Part shown: positions 9,421 to 34,535 of the stretch, piece after piece
Layout of the letters: each line of letters opens with the position of its first letter
Position numbering within the stretch: position 1 is the stretch's first letter
Source: Aporrectodea caliginosa
Lineage: Eukaryota > Annelida > Clitellata > Crassiclitellata > Lumbricidae
Assembly (NCBI GenBank): GCA_020284085.1
Contig: JACEVL010000108.1
Location: 482,501-546,500, forward strand
Direction of reading: 5' to 3'
Length of the DNA stretch: 64,000 nucleotides
Position numbers and translations under genes: made by a program
Notes under the pieces: model-generated
Seen by the model: only the letters and a program-made list of their open reading frames with translations
Databases searched by the model: none
Told to the model about the DNA's origin: nothing

Positions 9421-11575
9421 GCTTTCCAACGCCCCATATAGGACAACAGGCCCAAACTCCGCTACTGCCCATGTAGGAGGACAGACCCAAACTCCGCCAC
9501 TGCCCATGTAGGAGGAGAAGGCCCAAACTCCGCCACTGCCCATGTAGGAGGAGAAGGCCCAAACTCCGCCACTGCCCATGTAGGAGGAGAAGGCCCAAAC
9601 TCCGCCACTGCCCATGTAGAAGGACAAGCCCAAACTCCGCCACTGCCCATGTAGGAGGACAGGCCCAAACTCCGCCACTGCCCATGTAGGAGGACAGGCC
9701 CAAACTCCGCCACTGCCCATGTAGGAGGACAAGCCCAAACTCCGCTACTGCCCATGTAGGAGGACAGGCCCAAACTCCGCCACTGCCCATGTAGGAGGAG
9801 AAGGCCCAAACTCCGCCACTGCCCATGTAGGAGGAGAAGGCCCAAACTCCGCCACTGCCCATGTAGGAGGACAGGCCCAAACTCCGCCACTGCCCATGTA
9901 GGAGGACAGGCCCAAACTCCGCCACTGCCCATGTAGGAGGAGAAGGCCCAAACTCCGCCACTGCCCATGTAGGAGGAGAAGGCCCAAACTCCGCCACTGC
10001 CCATGTAGGAGGAGAAGGCCCAAACTCCGCCACTGCCCATGTAGGAGGAGAAGGCCCAAACTCCGCTACTGCCCATGTAGGAGGAGAAGGCCCAAACTCC
10101 GCCACTGCCCATGTAGGAGGAGAAGGCCCAAACTCCGCTACTGCCCATGTAGGAGGACAGGCCCAAACTCCGCTACTGCCCATGTAGGAGGACAGGCCCA
10201 AACTCCGCCACTGCCCATGTAGGAGGACAGGCCCAAACTCCGCCACATGTAGGAGGGCAGGCCCAAACTCCGCTACTGCCCATGTAGGAGGACAGGCCCA
10301 AACTCCGCTACTGCCAATGTTGGAGGACAGGCCCAAACTCCGCTAGGCCCATGTAGGAGGGCAGGCCCAAACTCCGCACTGCCCATGTAGGAGGACAGGC
10401 CCAAACTCCGCTACTGCCCATGTAGGAGGACAGGCCCAAACTCCGCCACTGCCCATGTAGGAGGACAGGCCCAAACTCCGCCACTGCCCATGTAGGAGGA
10501 GAAGGCCCAAACTCCGCCACTGCCCATGTAGGAGGAGAAGGCCCAAACTCCGCCACTGCCCACTCCGCTACTGCCCATGTAGGAGGAGAAGGCCCAAACT
10601 CCGCCACTGCCCATGTAGGAGGAGAAGGCCCAAACTCCGCTACTGCCCATGTAGGAGGAGAAGGCCCAAACTCCGCTACTGCCCATGTAGGAGGACAGGC
10701 CCAAACTCCGCTACTGCCCATGTAGGAGGAGAAGGCTCAAACTCCGCTACTGCCCATGTAGGAGGACAGGCCCAAACTCCGCCACTGCCCATATAGGAGG
10801 ACAGGCCCAAACTCCGCCACTGCCCATGTAGGAGGAGAAGGCCCAAACTCCGCCACTGCCCATGTAGGAGGAGAAGGCCCAAACTCCGCCACTGCCCATG
10901 TAGGAGGAGAAGGCCCAAACTCCGCTACTGCCCATGTAGGAGGAGAAGGCCCAAACTCCGCTACTGCCCATGTAGGAGGAGAAGGCCCAAACTCCGCCAC
11001 TGCCCATATAGGAGGACAGGCCCAAACTCCGCTACTGCCCATGTAGGAGGACAGGCCCAAACTCCGCCACTGCCAATGTTGGAGGACAGGCCCAAACTCC
11101 GCTACAGCTCATGTAGGAGGACAGGCCCAAACTCCGCCACTGCCCATATAGGAGGACAGGCCCGAACTCCGCCACTGCCCATGTAGGAGGAGAAGGCCCA
11201 AACTCCGCCACTGCCCATGTAGGAGGAGAAGGCCCAAACTCCGCCACTGCCCATGTAGGAGGAGAAGGCCCAAACTCCGCTACTGCCCATGTAGGAGGAG
11301 AAGGCCCAAACTCCGCCACTGCCCATGTAGGAGGAGAAGGCCCAAACTCCGCTACTGCCCATGTAGGAGGAGAAGGCCCAAACTCCGCTACTGCCCATGT
11401 AGGAGGAGAAGGCCCAAACTCCGCTACTGCCCATGTAGGAGGAGAAGGCTCAAACTCCGCTACTGCCCATGTAGGAGGACAGGCCCAAACTCCGCCACTG
11501 CCCATATAGGAGGACAGGCCCGAACTCCGCCACTGCCCATGTAGGAGGAGAAGGCCCAAACTCCGCTACTGCCTG
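9421..11575. repeat. Large 35/36-bp minisatellite
   Basis: About 60 head-to-tail units made from 'cccatgtagg', 'aggacaggccc' (35-bp form) or 'aggagaaggccc' (36-bp form), then 'aaactccgccactg' or 'aaactccgctactg'. Runs of the 36-bp form alternate with blocks of the 35-bp form. Rare variants (aggctcaaac, catataggagg, cagctcatg, cagg-cccgaac) recur near 10733-10850 and 11440-11560, indicating block duplication. Long minus-strand open frames arise only because 36 is a multiple of three; they encode nothing plausible. Confidence 0.95.
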
Positions 11576-11760
11576 TCCGAGCCACATCCAGTCCAAAGCC
11601 TCACATAATGGAAGACAGGTTCGTGTTGAGGGAAGAACTTTAATCATCGGTTTGTAACTGTAACTGTATTTGTAAAAACGATAATTTTGTATATACAGCC
11701 CCGTAATCAGAAGAATACTTATTGGACACATTAATTGTATTGCGTTAGCCCCTATTAATT
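11576..11760 (+). repeat. Family X, sequence after the minisatellite
   Basis: 'cctgtccgagccacatccag' matches the sequence following the smaller minisatellite at 36172 and, loosely, 55965-56110, so the array lies inside a longer element rather than at its end. Confidence 0.6.
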
Positions 11761-12215
11761 TTGCTTCTAGTTTCCAGTTTTTAGCGACATCTTTATTGCC
11801 GCCATGACAGCCGTGTTCACCTAAGCCGATTTATGTGACTGTTTCTTTTTGAGCCGCCTATCTTGTATTTCGCGGCCATCTTGGTTTAAAGTATTTGAAC
11901 TGTTTGTGAACTTCTCAGATGTAATGAGTTTAGTTTCAGGTTTAGGTCCAAGGCCAACGCCGATATCTCTTTAATAGAGGAGATGGTTTTTTTTTAAGGA
12001 AAACGTGTCTACATTGGATCTGGGCCCTCAAAACAATGACTGGTGGCCCCATTTTCTCTCTCTCTTCCCTATAGTGTATTATAGTAATTTACAGACACAT
12101 TTTGCTTACTTTACATTGTCATAAGTTTTTTTCAGTTTTACCATTCTATCGATTGTGTTGGAATCTGCGTTACTGGTCTATATACTATAGTAGCCTACCA
12201 GTTGATTGCAGCAAT
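11761..12215 (+). repeat. Repeat family Y copy
   Basis: Similar along its length to 53250-53700: 'atgtgactgNttctttt', 'aatagaggaNatg', 'ggtggcccc', 'cacattttgcttactttNca' and 'tggtctatata'. It starts with an M4-like 'gtttttagcgacatcttt'. No coding potential seen. Confidence 0.6.
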
Positions 12216-12545
12216 TAACTTAGAAAATTTCCCAAGTGGTTCTTGGTCAACATTCCATTCAATCGCCAGCGTAAAATATGTACAGTAAGATTTGTACGGA
12301 AAAATTACTATGGGCGTCAAAGTTAAGGCACGAGATATCGTTACATCTTGGTAACTATTGAATAATATTACGATCTAATTCGACACCTTTAAATCGCTTC
12401 TAAGCTATGCTATATATACCAGATTTTCGCATAAACGCTAGATGTGATCACATTCCTTGTCGGTCGGAGTACCTCCCACTGGGAGCGCTTCTGAAAGGCT
12501 TATGCTATGAGAAGCGCTTTACAAATGATTAAATACAATACAATA
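12216..12545 (+). repeat. M2 module and LINE/SINE-type tail
   Basis: M2 at 12381-12420 (cgacacctttaaatcgc ... gctatatata). At 12465-12545 is a tail of the 'gggagcgcttctgaa ... gaagcgctttacaaat' type ending in ATACA repeats, as in CR1/L2-type ends. Confidence 0.5.
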
Positions 12546-13354
12546 CAATTGGTTATCGTATGCAAAACAACTAATAAGGCTAAATGAGCAACCGAGAAAC
12601 TCGAGAATATAGCAGTGATAACTCACTAGAAGTGCTCCGTTTAGCTTCGTTGTATTTGCCAAAATAGGAGGGAAGAGTTCAAATCTCCAACCGGGCAAAC
12701 AGATACTTCAAAAGTTTCTGCTCCACTTGCGCCACCTAGCGAACTCACTGTCAGGTTCGAAGGATGTTGGCGGAAAGACGAAGCGGCGAAGGAGAGGACT
12801 GGCCACCCTCACACCCCTCTTGTCGTCATAAGCTAATAAAAACGAAGTCATTAACTTTTCATAGCAATGGCGGCCTTTCTCACTTCTTCTCTAGTAATGT
12901 GAGATAGGTGGCGCTCCAGCGTGTGAACACCTTCTCAACTCGGCTGCGCATTTCTCTCTCTTTCGTTATCTGAAATGAAATGTGAAACAATTACGGGATG
13001 CATTTAATTTGATTCGATAGATGTCACAACAGATTCCTTCTTTCAGAAATGGCGCGATATACATTTATTACCGATGAATTGGACACCTCAAAAAGGCTGT
13101 TGATCGATGCTATATATAAACATTGACTGCATCGTCATGATTTCTGGCAGCATATTCTTCTACAGACAAGCGATTCCAGTCGAAGTACAGACGAGTAACC
13201 ATGGTAACAGGAAAACAGTCGCAGTGGGAAAAACCCTGGACGATAATTATTTTATCGCTGGATCTAAGCATCACAGCAAACATCCACAATGGAGGCGTCG
13301 GTTAGTTCGCCACCTAGCGTTCACCGATGACACAGAGTGCGTCGAAACGTGCAT
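12546..13354 (+). repeat. Upstream segment copy B (distal part of receptor-gene 5' region)
   Basis: Homologous to 130-630 and 59180-60220. Contains a SINE-D body at 12660-12860 (ctccacttgcgccacctagc), 'gtgaaacaattacgggatgc' at about 12980, M2 with the TATA-like string at 13081-13120, and 'cgccacctagcgttcaccga' near 13308. Lies about 1 kb upstream of the proposed start codon at 14186. Confidence 0.7.
13111..13120 (+). promoter_or_regulatory. TATA-like motif, candidate distal promoter
   Basis: TATATATAAA sits in the conserved upstream segment. Copies A (386-395) and C (about 59586-59596) carry similar strings. The same motif is part of the dispersed M2 module, so it may simply be repeat sequence. 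Confidence 0.25.
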
Positions 13355-13643
13355 AAGTAAGTAAGTCAGAATATTCTTTATTGAGAAGTACTAGCAAACG
13401 CACAGCACTGTACATGGCAAGATTAATACATTCAAACAAACAAGCAAATTTATATATACAGGCAAAGAATTGAATGGGAGAAGTTAATGTATATCAGGGT
13501 AACCTAGGTGAGGAAGAGTTAGGGCTATAGTCATTGAGGGAAATGAAGAGCTTAAATATACTGATCTAGGGAAAACATTGTTTATTTGTATAGCATCAGG
13601 GCAAGGAAGCATTTCTGAGTCACGCTGTCAAACATGGGAAGCT
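13355..13643 (-). mobile_element. 5'-truncated LINE 3' end (same family as 53928-55105)
   Basis: Begins with a GTAA run and carries 'agcaaacgcacagcactgta', then matches 53960-54215 on the same strand. The pre-insertion sequence survives at 60225-60250 and at 615-640 (gtNtgcctataaaaNgcatc), where the LINE is absent. Confidence 0.85.
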
Positions 13644-13800
13644 CTATAAAAACGCATCCATCTGCAGCCAATCACAAGACAAGGTAATGTAGTGCTAACG
13701 TCCTCCTGTAATAATTATTATATCAATGCAAATCCCTATTCACGCGAATACAGTCCCAGCTTCACTCACTTACTGCACAACAGAGTGGGACGGAGCTTAA

Positions 13801-13900
13801 AATATTATTATTATAATTATTATAATTATTATTATTATTAGTAGTAGTAGTAGTAGTACCAGCAGCAGCAGCAGCAGCAGCAGTTGTATTAAAAATAGTA
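13801..13900. repeat. ATT/AGT/AGC microsatellites
   Basis: Consecutive trinucleotide runs: ATT at about 13803-13840, AGT at 13839-13857 and AGC at 13860-13882. Confidence 0.85.
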
Positions 13901-13942
13901 GATAATTAAATAAATATATTAAATTAATCCAACAATAAATAA

Positions 13943-14185
13943 ATATGCAGAAATAGAAAGATAATAACGAAGTTAACCCTATCCAAAATTCAATGAAAAC
14001 AGATTGCGCAGCTTCAGATCTGAGCATCGCTTACTTCGCCGCAATTCCCTCTATTGCCCCAAGCTCTGCATCCACGCATCCATGACCTCCATCCTCCTCC
14101 TCCTCCTCCGTATCTTCCTCCTTCCTTCCACCTTCGCCTGCTGCTACAGCCAGAGCATCATCATTCATCGTTCAGTTTTATCGGA
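13943..14185 (+). promoter_or_regulatory. Conserved proximal promoter / 5' UTR of the receptor gene
   Basis: Colinear and highly similar to 61157-61400: 'gcgcagcttcagatctgagc', 'cttcgccgcaattcc', 'catccacgcatccatgacct', 'cagccagagcatcatcattc'. In this copy the upstream ATG at 14082 is out of frame with the proposed start (104 nt away); in copy C the equivalent ATG (61299) is in frame (102 nt away). An indel that changes frame between copies argues that the interval is untranslated and that translation starts at 14186. Confidence 0.5.
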
Positions 14186-28520
<14,335 letters not shown>

Positions 28521-28582
28521 GGACCTTACCAACATTAATTTCCATGATTGTTATTTAATACGCTTTGATTAAGCCCCACTTT

Positions 28583-28588
28583 AATAAA
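28583..28588 (+). terminator. Polyadenylation signal of the receptor gene
   Basis: AATAAA 63 nt after the stop codon, in an AT-rich stretch. Confidence 0.5.
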
Positions 28589-28639
28589 TTATAATAATGA
28601 CCAATAAGCAAAGGAATTGGTCAAGGTCCTTATACACTA

Positions 28640-29060
28640 ACCTCCCTCAGTTGGGGTTTGAACCTGTAGGCCTACACTCCGCCATAGGCACTGCCCACGC
28701 CCCAATAATTGAGCTGGGGCATTGCTCCACAAAAACCCAGAAGAGAATATTTATACTTTTTAAGGAGTAGTGTTATTCTTTACAACAATACATCTTGGTC
28801 CTTCTGGGCCACCGTACTTTCGTCTGCTTTCGTCACTTGGCTGTTCTTACAGACTTGTCGACAGCTATTGTAATTTCGTTGCATTGAGCGTTTTCGGGTA
28901 TTTTGCGTGATTTAGTCTCGCTTCGCTGGTGGACAGCTAGCCCTGCGACCTGGAATGGACTCCCTACCGCGTTCCGTCAAACACCTGCTGGCCACTTTTA
29001 TTGACGAGCGTTGCTGTTCAGTTTTTCTAAAAAAGTCTTAAAACATGGAGAAAGAATACA
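28640..29060 (+). pseudogene. LINE C-terminal remnant
   Basis: At about 28938-29010 the frame reads ASPATWNGLPTAFRQTP, then a stop and FSFSKKSLKT-like residues across shifts. The W-N-x-L-P ... FK-x-x-L-K-T pattern is typical of the extreme C-terminus of CR1/L2/Jockey-type LINE proteins. 28640-28920 is unassigned. Confidence 0.45.
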
Positions 29061-29079
29061 TGACAGTTTAAAACATGGA

Positions 29080-29594
29080 ACGTTTTTCCATTTCTGGACC
29101 AACTATATTAATATTCGTCGCAGATGATGTCTTTAACCTTACTGCATGAGAGTCGCGTGAACGCATGTAGGATCATAGCTCTGCATTCGGAGAGGTCACA
29201 GAGGTCAATGTGTCACTGCTTAGGCTAACCCGAAGGCGTTGTCACTTAAGTAGGTAGCCTCCTATTTCCATCTTGTTTCCAGTGTTTGAGAACATCTTAC
29301 TGCTGCCGTGACAGCCATGCTGTTGACCTTGCCCATATACACGAATTATTTGAATTTGCAAACGTTTCTGGTCTTTATTATAGTAGCAATTGATTACAAG
29401 AAAAAGGTATCGTAGATTTCAACGCTCCTGGTAGCCACAAGATGGCGTCAAACACCGGACTTGTTCGAAACTTTAAAAATGTTGGAAATCGGCGCTATAT
29501 AAATTCAACTGATTCCATTAGCGGTGCCAGTCCCAAGCCTGGATAAAGGAGGAGTGCACCACTAATGATCTTCGTTATCACACAGCGTCTCGTT
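29080..29594 (+). repeat. Family Y fragment, M4 and M3 modules
   Basis: Family Y similarity at 29270-29480 (tttgcaaacgtttctg; tagatttcaacgctcctgg). 'ggcgctatataaattcaa' near 29490. M3 starts at 29523; the hAT element at 29595 interrupts it and its ending resumes at 29973. Confidence 0.55.
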
Positions 29595-29972
29595 CAGGGC
29601 CGTATTAGGGGGGGGGTGCTAAGGGTGCTGCAGCACCGGGCCCGCAGTTTTGAGGGGCCTTCATTTTCGGAAGTGAAGAAATTTTTAGTTTGCTTGTAAT
29701 TAACTTACTGTTAAACCTAGCAAAAATGCTGCAGCCTAAATACGGAGTAATAATTAATTTAATTACTTTTAGTTATCTACCTGACACTAATTATTGCGTA
29801 CACAGATAGTAATGTAACGTTAATTGTGTATTGTGTATTTAGGCAGTTAATACTCTCTAGTAAGCATGTTATAAATATATGCGTGGTGGACCGGTGGTAT
29901 CGGAGGGGGCCTTTGGACAGTAATCACCCTCGTAACAGCACCCGGGTTCGCACTAGCCTTAATGCGGCCCTG
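29595..29972. mobile_element. hAT-type MITE, 378 bp
   Basis: Perfect 8-bp target duplication GTCTCGTT at 29587-29594 and 29973-29980. Ends CAGGGCCGTATTA and, inward from the right, CAGGGCCGCATTA. Removing it restores an M3 module (cacagcgtctcgttaaattg). No coding capacity. Confidence 0.9.
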
Positions 29973-29980
29973 GTCTCGTT

Positions 29981-30717
29981 AAATTGAAAATACTACTACT
30001 AACCTACCTGTGTTAGTGCCAGTAAAAACAAATCCCAGAGGTAGTTTACATTAAAATTTGAATATTAGTTAGATTGTATTTGTAAAGCTACTCTCGGACA
30101 CCTTTTAATGTTGTCGTTCAGACACTATAAGTTACTCCTTTCATTGAATTGTATATTATTTCTATATTGATGTGAACGGTCTTTGATGTCATACGACGAA
30201 ATTAAACTTTCGAATAATACTAATAACAAGTTAAGAATAATTTCTGTCGAAGTCAGTGGCCTTTGATACATCCAAGATGTCGCTAAACTCTGGATCGTTA
30301 AACGCCTTACTACTAATCATATATATCCGTTCTGCATTAGAATTGCGAGCTATTATAGGTTGGAGGGAGTGGAAAGTTGACTTCGGAGGCATTTGTTTGA
30401 ACACGTGATCCAGAAATCGAGACTATATATTCATCGCTTGCAGCGGAAGAGTTTCACTGTGAGCTGCATCGTTCTTGTTCTATTTTCTGTATTAGAATTC
30501 TAGAGTTACTATAATCTTATTTAATTTAAATTTCTTATTTGCAATTGGCTCTGGCTAGGCATGATGACTGTAGCGAGGGTTCTTCAATTTCGTCAGCAAC
30601 CCCAATAGAATGTCTACGGCGCAGAAATGCATTTGGACAGTCCTGAATGATGTCAACTATCCAGACAGCTATAGCCATAAGAAGGCGTTAAACGCCTTAC
30701 TACTAATCATATATATA
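29981..30717 (+). repeat. M2/M4 modules and endonuclease-like scrap
   Basis: M2 at about 30095-30135 has hairpin TGTC/GACA at 30112-30124. M4 at about 30255-30300. 30600-30695 matches the LINE endonuclease-like remnants (acggcgcagaaatgcatttg, gatgtcaac...cagctata). Confidence 0.5.
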
Positions 30718-31520
30718 TTCGTTTAATTGAGAAAAACAATCTGACAAAAACGCAGAAATGCTAACATGAGTGACAATGGATAATTAAAGTCCATTAGAAG
30801 ATTTTAGAATAAACTAGTAAATACTTTTATATAATGATCTGGGAATAAATTGAGAGTTGTCCTTGGGTGGGAGAATATGGTTGTGTGCTCTAGGTCTTAA
30901 TTGGTGAGAGGAGGGGGGTCGGAGTGGAGGTAAGAGTTGGTGAAGTACATGCTTGGGGTTGTGCAAGATATAGAGAAAAGGAGTTTCGCATCGGCTATTT
31001 AGGCAAGTTCAGAGACTGTTGGAAAGGATTGCTCTAGGTAACCTAGGCGTTTGGCTCTTTTTATGAGTTTTTCCAGGCGTTCTTTATCGGAAGCCAGCGT
31101 GAGACCCCACCAGGATGGGGAGGCATATAGAAGTTTAGCAACGGTAGTGGTTTTGGTTACATTATGGATGGATGAGGAAGAAAGGCCATGGATTTTAAGT
31201 TTTCTGATAGCATAAAAAGAGGAGGAGTAAGTTGCTGTGAGGTGGTCTATATGGGCTGTGAGTTTGAGATTATCTTGAAGGATGACACCCAGTATCTTCA
31301 AAGTTTTAACTCGGGTAATACTAGGCAATGGAGGAGGAGGGTCAAATTGGTGTCGAGGGCGGATAATGATCATTTCTTTAGATTTAGAGCTATTTAAGGT
31401 AAGGTTACTGGCAGAAGCCCAGGTAGAGATTAAATGAAGTTCAGATGGAATAGTATGAGCTTCAGAGGATCCAGTAAGGAGGTAAGTGTCGTCTGCAAAT
31501 TTGAGCAGATTTATATCATG
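30718..31520 (-). mobile_element. 5'-truncated LINE, reverse transcriptase portion
   Basis: Minus strand. From 31515 the frame reads LLKFADDTYLLTG (the F/YADD catalytic motif of reverse transcriptase), then LHLISTWASASNLTLNSSKS, RVKTLKILGV, the thumb-region ASPSWWGLT and RAKRLGYL, and stops at 30999. The 3' end (lower coordinates) reads 'caattaaacgaatatat', the ending shared with the 44068 LINE and the SINE-A variant at 2892. It matches the CR1/Jockey-type superfamily; the clade is not resolved. Not functional. Confidence 0.8.
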
Positions 31521-31559
31521 TTATGATATACTTCACACTTTAAAGACAATATTGTGCTA

Positions 31560-32830
31560 AAAGTGACTGAGGAACCAATGCAGCTAGTCGTTAAAGAGTT
31601 AAACACAATCGTTTACAACTTAACCTATATTAATAATATTTTGTGACGCAATGCTGACAACGTCGTAGTTACCAGAAGATGTCGCTAAGTACAAAATGGT
31701 ACATAACATATAATTATTTTTATGTTATGATGCGTAACACACCTTTAAAATCGTTTCTTTAAAACGCTATATGTAAAAATAGTCGCCTCATTAATAATGA
31801 TAATTATGAGGACTGGTCTGAAATTGTCAGCAACGGCCTTTGATGTCATAAGACGACGTTAAACTATAAAATAATAATAATTCAATCGATGAAGTCCGCC
31901 AATGCACGTCCGTGCTTTAGTGCCAGACAGTGCCAGTCCTAAGCCTGTATGAAGAAGGAGGGCGACGCTAATCATCTTTGGTATCACACAATGTCGTTTA
32001 ACTGAAATTACACTCGATCGATGTAACAGTGGTTGAAAAATGTACTTGTTATGAAAGATTGAAGTTGACCACAGATTTCAATCAGGAATAAGATGCGTCA
32101 CTGATGACGAAACTGCTCGTGTTTTATTCTGGTATAGCCGCAAAGATCTTCTCATCAATCCACGAAGTGACTTCTTAGCAATTATACAATACATTATAAT
32201 ACAACTGTTTTTGAAAATCACCTTCCTTCCATTGCTCAGCAGAGCACACGCGACCATAATAATAATACAACGCGTCTAAAGAGTTATAGCGCACTTTAAT
32301 AAAAACAAGCCTTTTCCGAGAGCGCGTCTCGCTACATTCCTTGTCACAGAGCAATTAGAGTAGGTTTGATGAGATTTTAATTTATATTTAGATTGGGAAC
32401 ATTTGAGCATTGACGAACTAACTAAACCATACTGATCCATTCTTTGCGTCCTGAGACCGAGAAGGCATGATTACCAAAACTTCTGGTTTGTGCGAGGGAC
32501 ACTAAAATCTCCTCGCGCGGACGATCGGAGTCTTCGATGGCGCTGAGCAATTGTTACTAAAGGACTTGATGGAGGACGCCATGGAAACAAACGCTTATGT
32601 CGCCTGGTGCCCCACCTTTATCAGCAACTCCTCTGGAAAGTTCTATATTATGCCAATGGAATACACACCCGTTTTAAAGGTGATATGTGCCCCATAATAC
32701 GAGCAGAAAAGCAGTTCTTTATTGCAATCCTATGATCCCTGTCTCATATGAATTGACCTTGCTAGAGTAGTAAAAAATGAAGGTAGCGGAGGATTGGCAA
32801 AACCTTCGCCACCCCCCATCACTTGTTCAT
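31560..32830 (+). repeat. Repeat family X, copy 3
   Basis: M4-type 'agatgtcgctaagtac' near 31677. M2 at 31737-31775 has hairpin CGTTT/AAACG at 31752-31766. M3 at about 31920-32007. Then the X landmarks 'cgaaactgctcgtgttttat', 'gcgcgtctcgctacattcct', 'gacttgatggaggacgccat' and 'tacacacccgttttaaaggt'. It ends near 'gtagcggaggattggcaaaa' with no minisatellite, i.e. a probable unexpanded state. Confidence 0.65.
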
Positions 32831-32839
32831 TTGTTTTAC

Positions 32840-33015
32840 TTTCCGTCCAGCTCATTTTCACCATTCTTCTCTAAGACGACATTTTGAAAGCCTCCAGTCT
32901 TTTTAAATCCTCTTTTCTCATGGTCCATGTCTCTGATGCGTACAGCGTCACATTCTATATAAGTGTCTTTTCATACGTTTCTTCATACCCGTGTTTATTT
33001 TTCCTTTCAGTAGTT
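32840..33015 (-). pseudogene. RTE/CR1-type LINE reverse transcriptase scrap
   Basis: On the minus strand a decayed frame reads NVTLYASETWTMRKEDLKRLEAFKM, very close to the widespread LINE motif with LYGxETWT and RLEAFEM. An in-frame stop lies just upstream. Confidence 0.6.
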
Positions 33016-33412
<397 letters not shown>

Positions 33413-33740
33413 TCGAACCACTTAAACGAGAGGAAGGGATGAGTTCATGAACACTGGAATCTCCTACACCCTGATTGGCAGTTCTGTAGTGATGATCGGG
33501 AATCGATCACAATTTGGATCGAGAGATCAACTGAGTAGATCGTTATTACCAAATTGTACCATTATCCATGGGATCCCGAAGTACATTGTTTGGCTCCGTC
33601 TCTACTGATGATCGCATCTGCCACTGGAAATCCAATGGCGCAGAAGTGCATTTGGACAGCCGTGAACGACGTCAACGACACTGGCAGCTATAACTCTAAG
33701 ATATCGTTAAACTGCCTTACTACTAATAATAACGTTAGCA
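33413..33740 (+). pseudogene. LINE endonuclease-like remnant
   Basis: Parallel to 37640-37990 and 39000-39420. Recognisable pieces are TGNPMAQKCIWTAVNDVND near 33617-33670 and an upstream ITLIGSS-like stretch. In intact apurinic-type LINE endonucleases this region follows the GDFNA motif, which is visible at 37728. It runs directly into an M4-like ending (ctctaagatatcgttaaact). Confidence 0.4.
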
Positions 33741-34295
33741 TATAATTAAACACCTTTAAATCGTTTTAACTGACGCTATATGGTCCACATTTTTGTAACG
33801 CAATGTTGACAACGTCCTCTTGCCAAAATATGTCGCTAAGCACTAAATACTATAATTTATATTATGATTCGTAACACACCTTTAAATCGTTTGTTTCAGG
33901 CTCTATAATAAGAGAATGTCTCTTAATGCAATTGATCAAGTCTGTATGACCAAGAATTTAGTTGCTGTGAAAGATCGAAGTCGACCACAGATTTGCTATT
34001 ACGTATAGGGCGAATAGCAAACTTTAAAAAAGATGTGTATTTGTTTTGAACATTATTTTCTTACCGTTGCTATAGCATTATGCCACTGCAAAGCTCTGTA
34101 TTTTGCCCTACGAACGTTTTGAACTGTTCGATTTAATTACAAACCACTTTTAAGTTTATGTTTGCCTTATAAGCAAAGCAGAAAAGCGGTTTTGTAGTAA
34201 TGTTGGTATCTTTGTTTCAGATGAGCTGCCCTTGTTAGAGTGGTGCAAAATGAAGACAGAAGAGGAAAGGCCAAAATCGATATCGTTACAAACGT
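33741..34295 (+). repeat. Family X copy 2 (left part)
   Basis: Colinear with 3195-3530 and 4870-5045; two M2 modules at 33745-33790 and 33868-33910; M4 'tatgtcgctaagcactaaat' near 33828; M1 near 34135-34180. Confidence 0.65.
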
Positions 34296-34535
34296 TTAGC
34301 ATGGGGGGCCCGATAGCGCATTGGATATCACGCTGGCATGGAGAGCGAGAGGTACCGAGTTCGAGCCCCGTAGGGCGGATATGCTTTGTAGGCTGATATT
34401 AGCGCCGTGTATATATTGCAGGCTGTATGTTCTGTTAGCAGTTAAGATTTAAATTGCGAAACATGTAAATGTACAGCGCAGTGCGTTTGTCAGGCGCTTC
34501 AATAAAGAAAAGATTATTTATTATTATTTTGTTGT
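34296..34535 (+). mobile_element. SINE-A, complete
   Basis: Head 'cccgatagcgcattggat', B-box 'gagttcgagcccc', tail 'tgcgtttgtcaggcgcttca' and 'ataaagaaaagattatttat'. The unoccupied site is preserved in X copy 1 near 5717-5736. Confidence 0.85.

Noticed and set aside
9421..11575. CRISPR array
   Set aside because: No unique spacers; the units are directly adjacent and the genome is eukaryotic.
9350..11731. Long minus-strand frames encoding repetitive proteins (WAVAEFGP / SSYMGS repeats)
   Set aside because: They are translations of the 35/36-bp minisatellite in all frames; no start context, no domain, and the same repeat is open in several frames at once.
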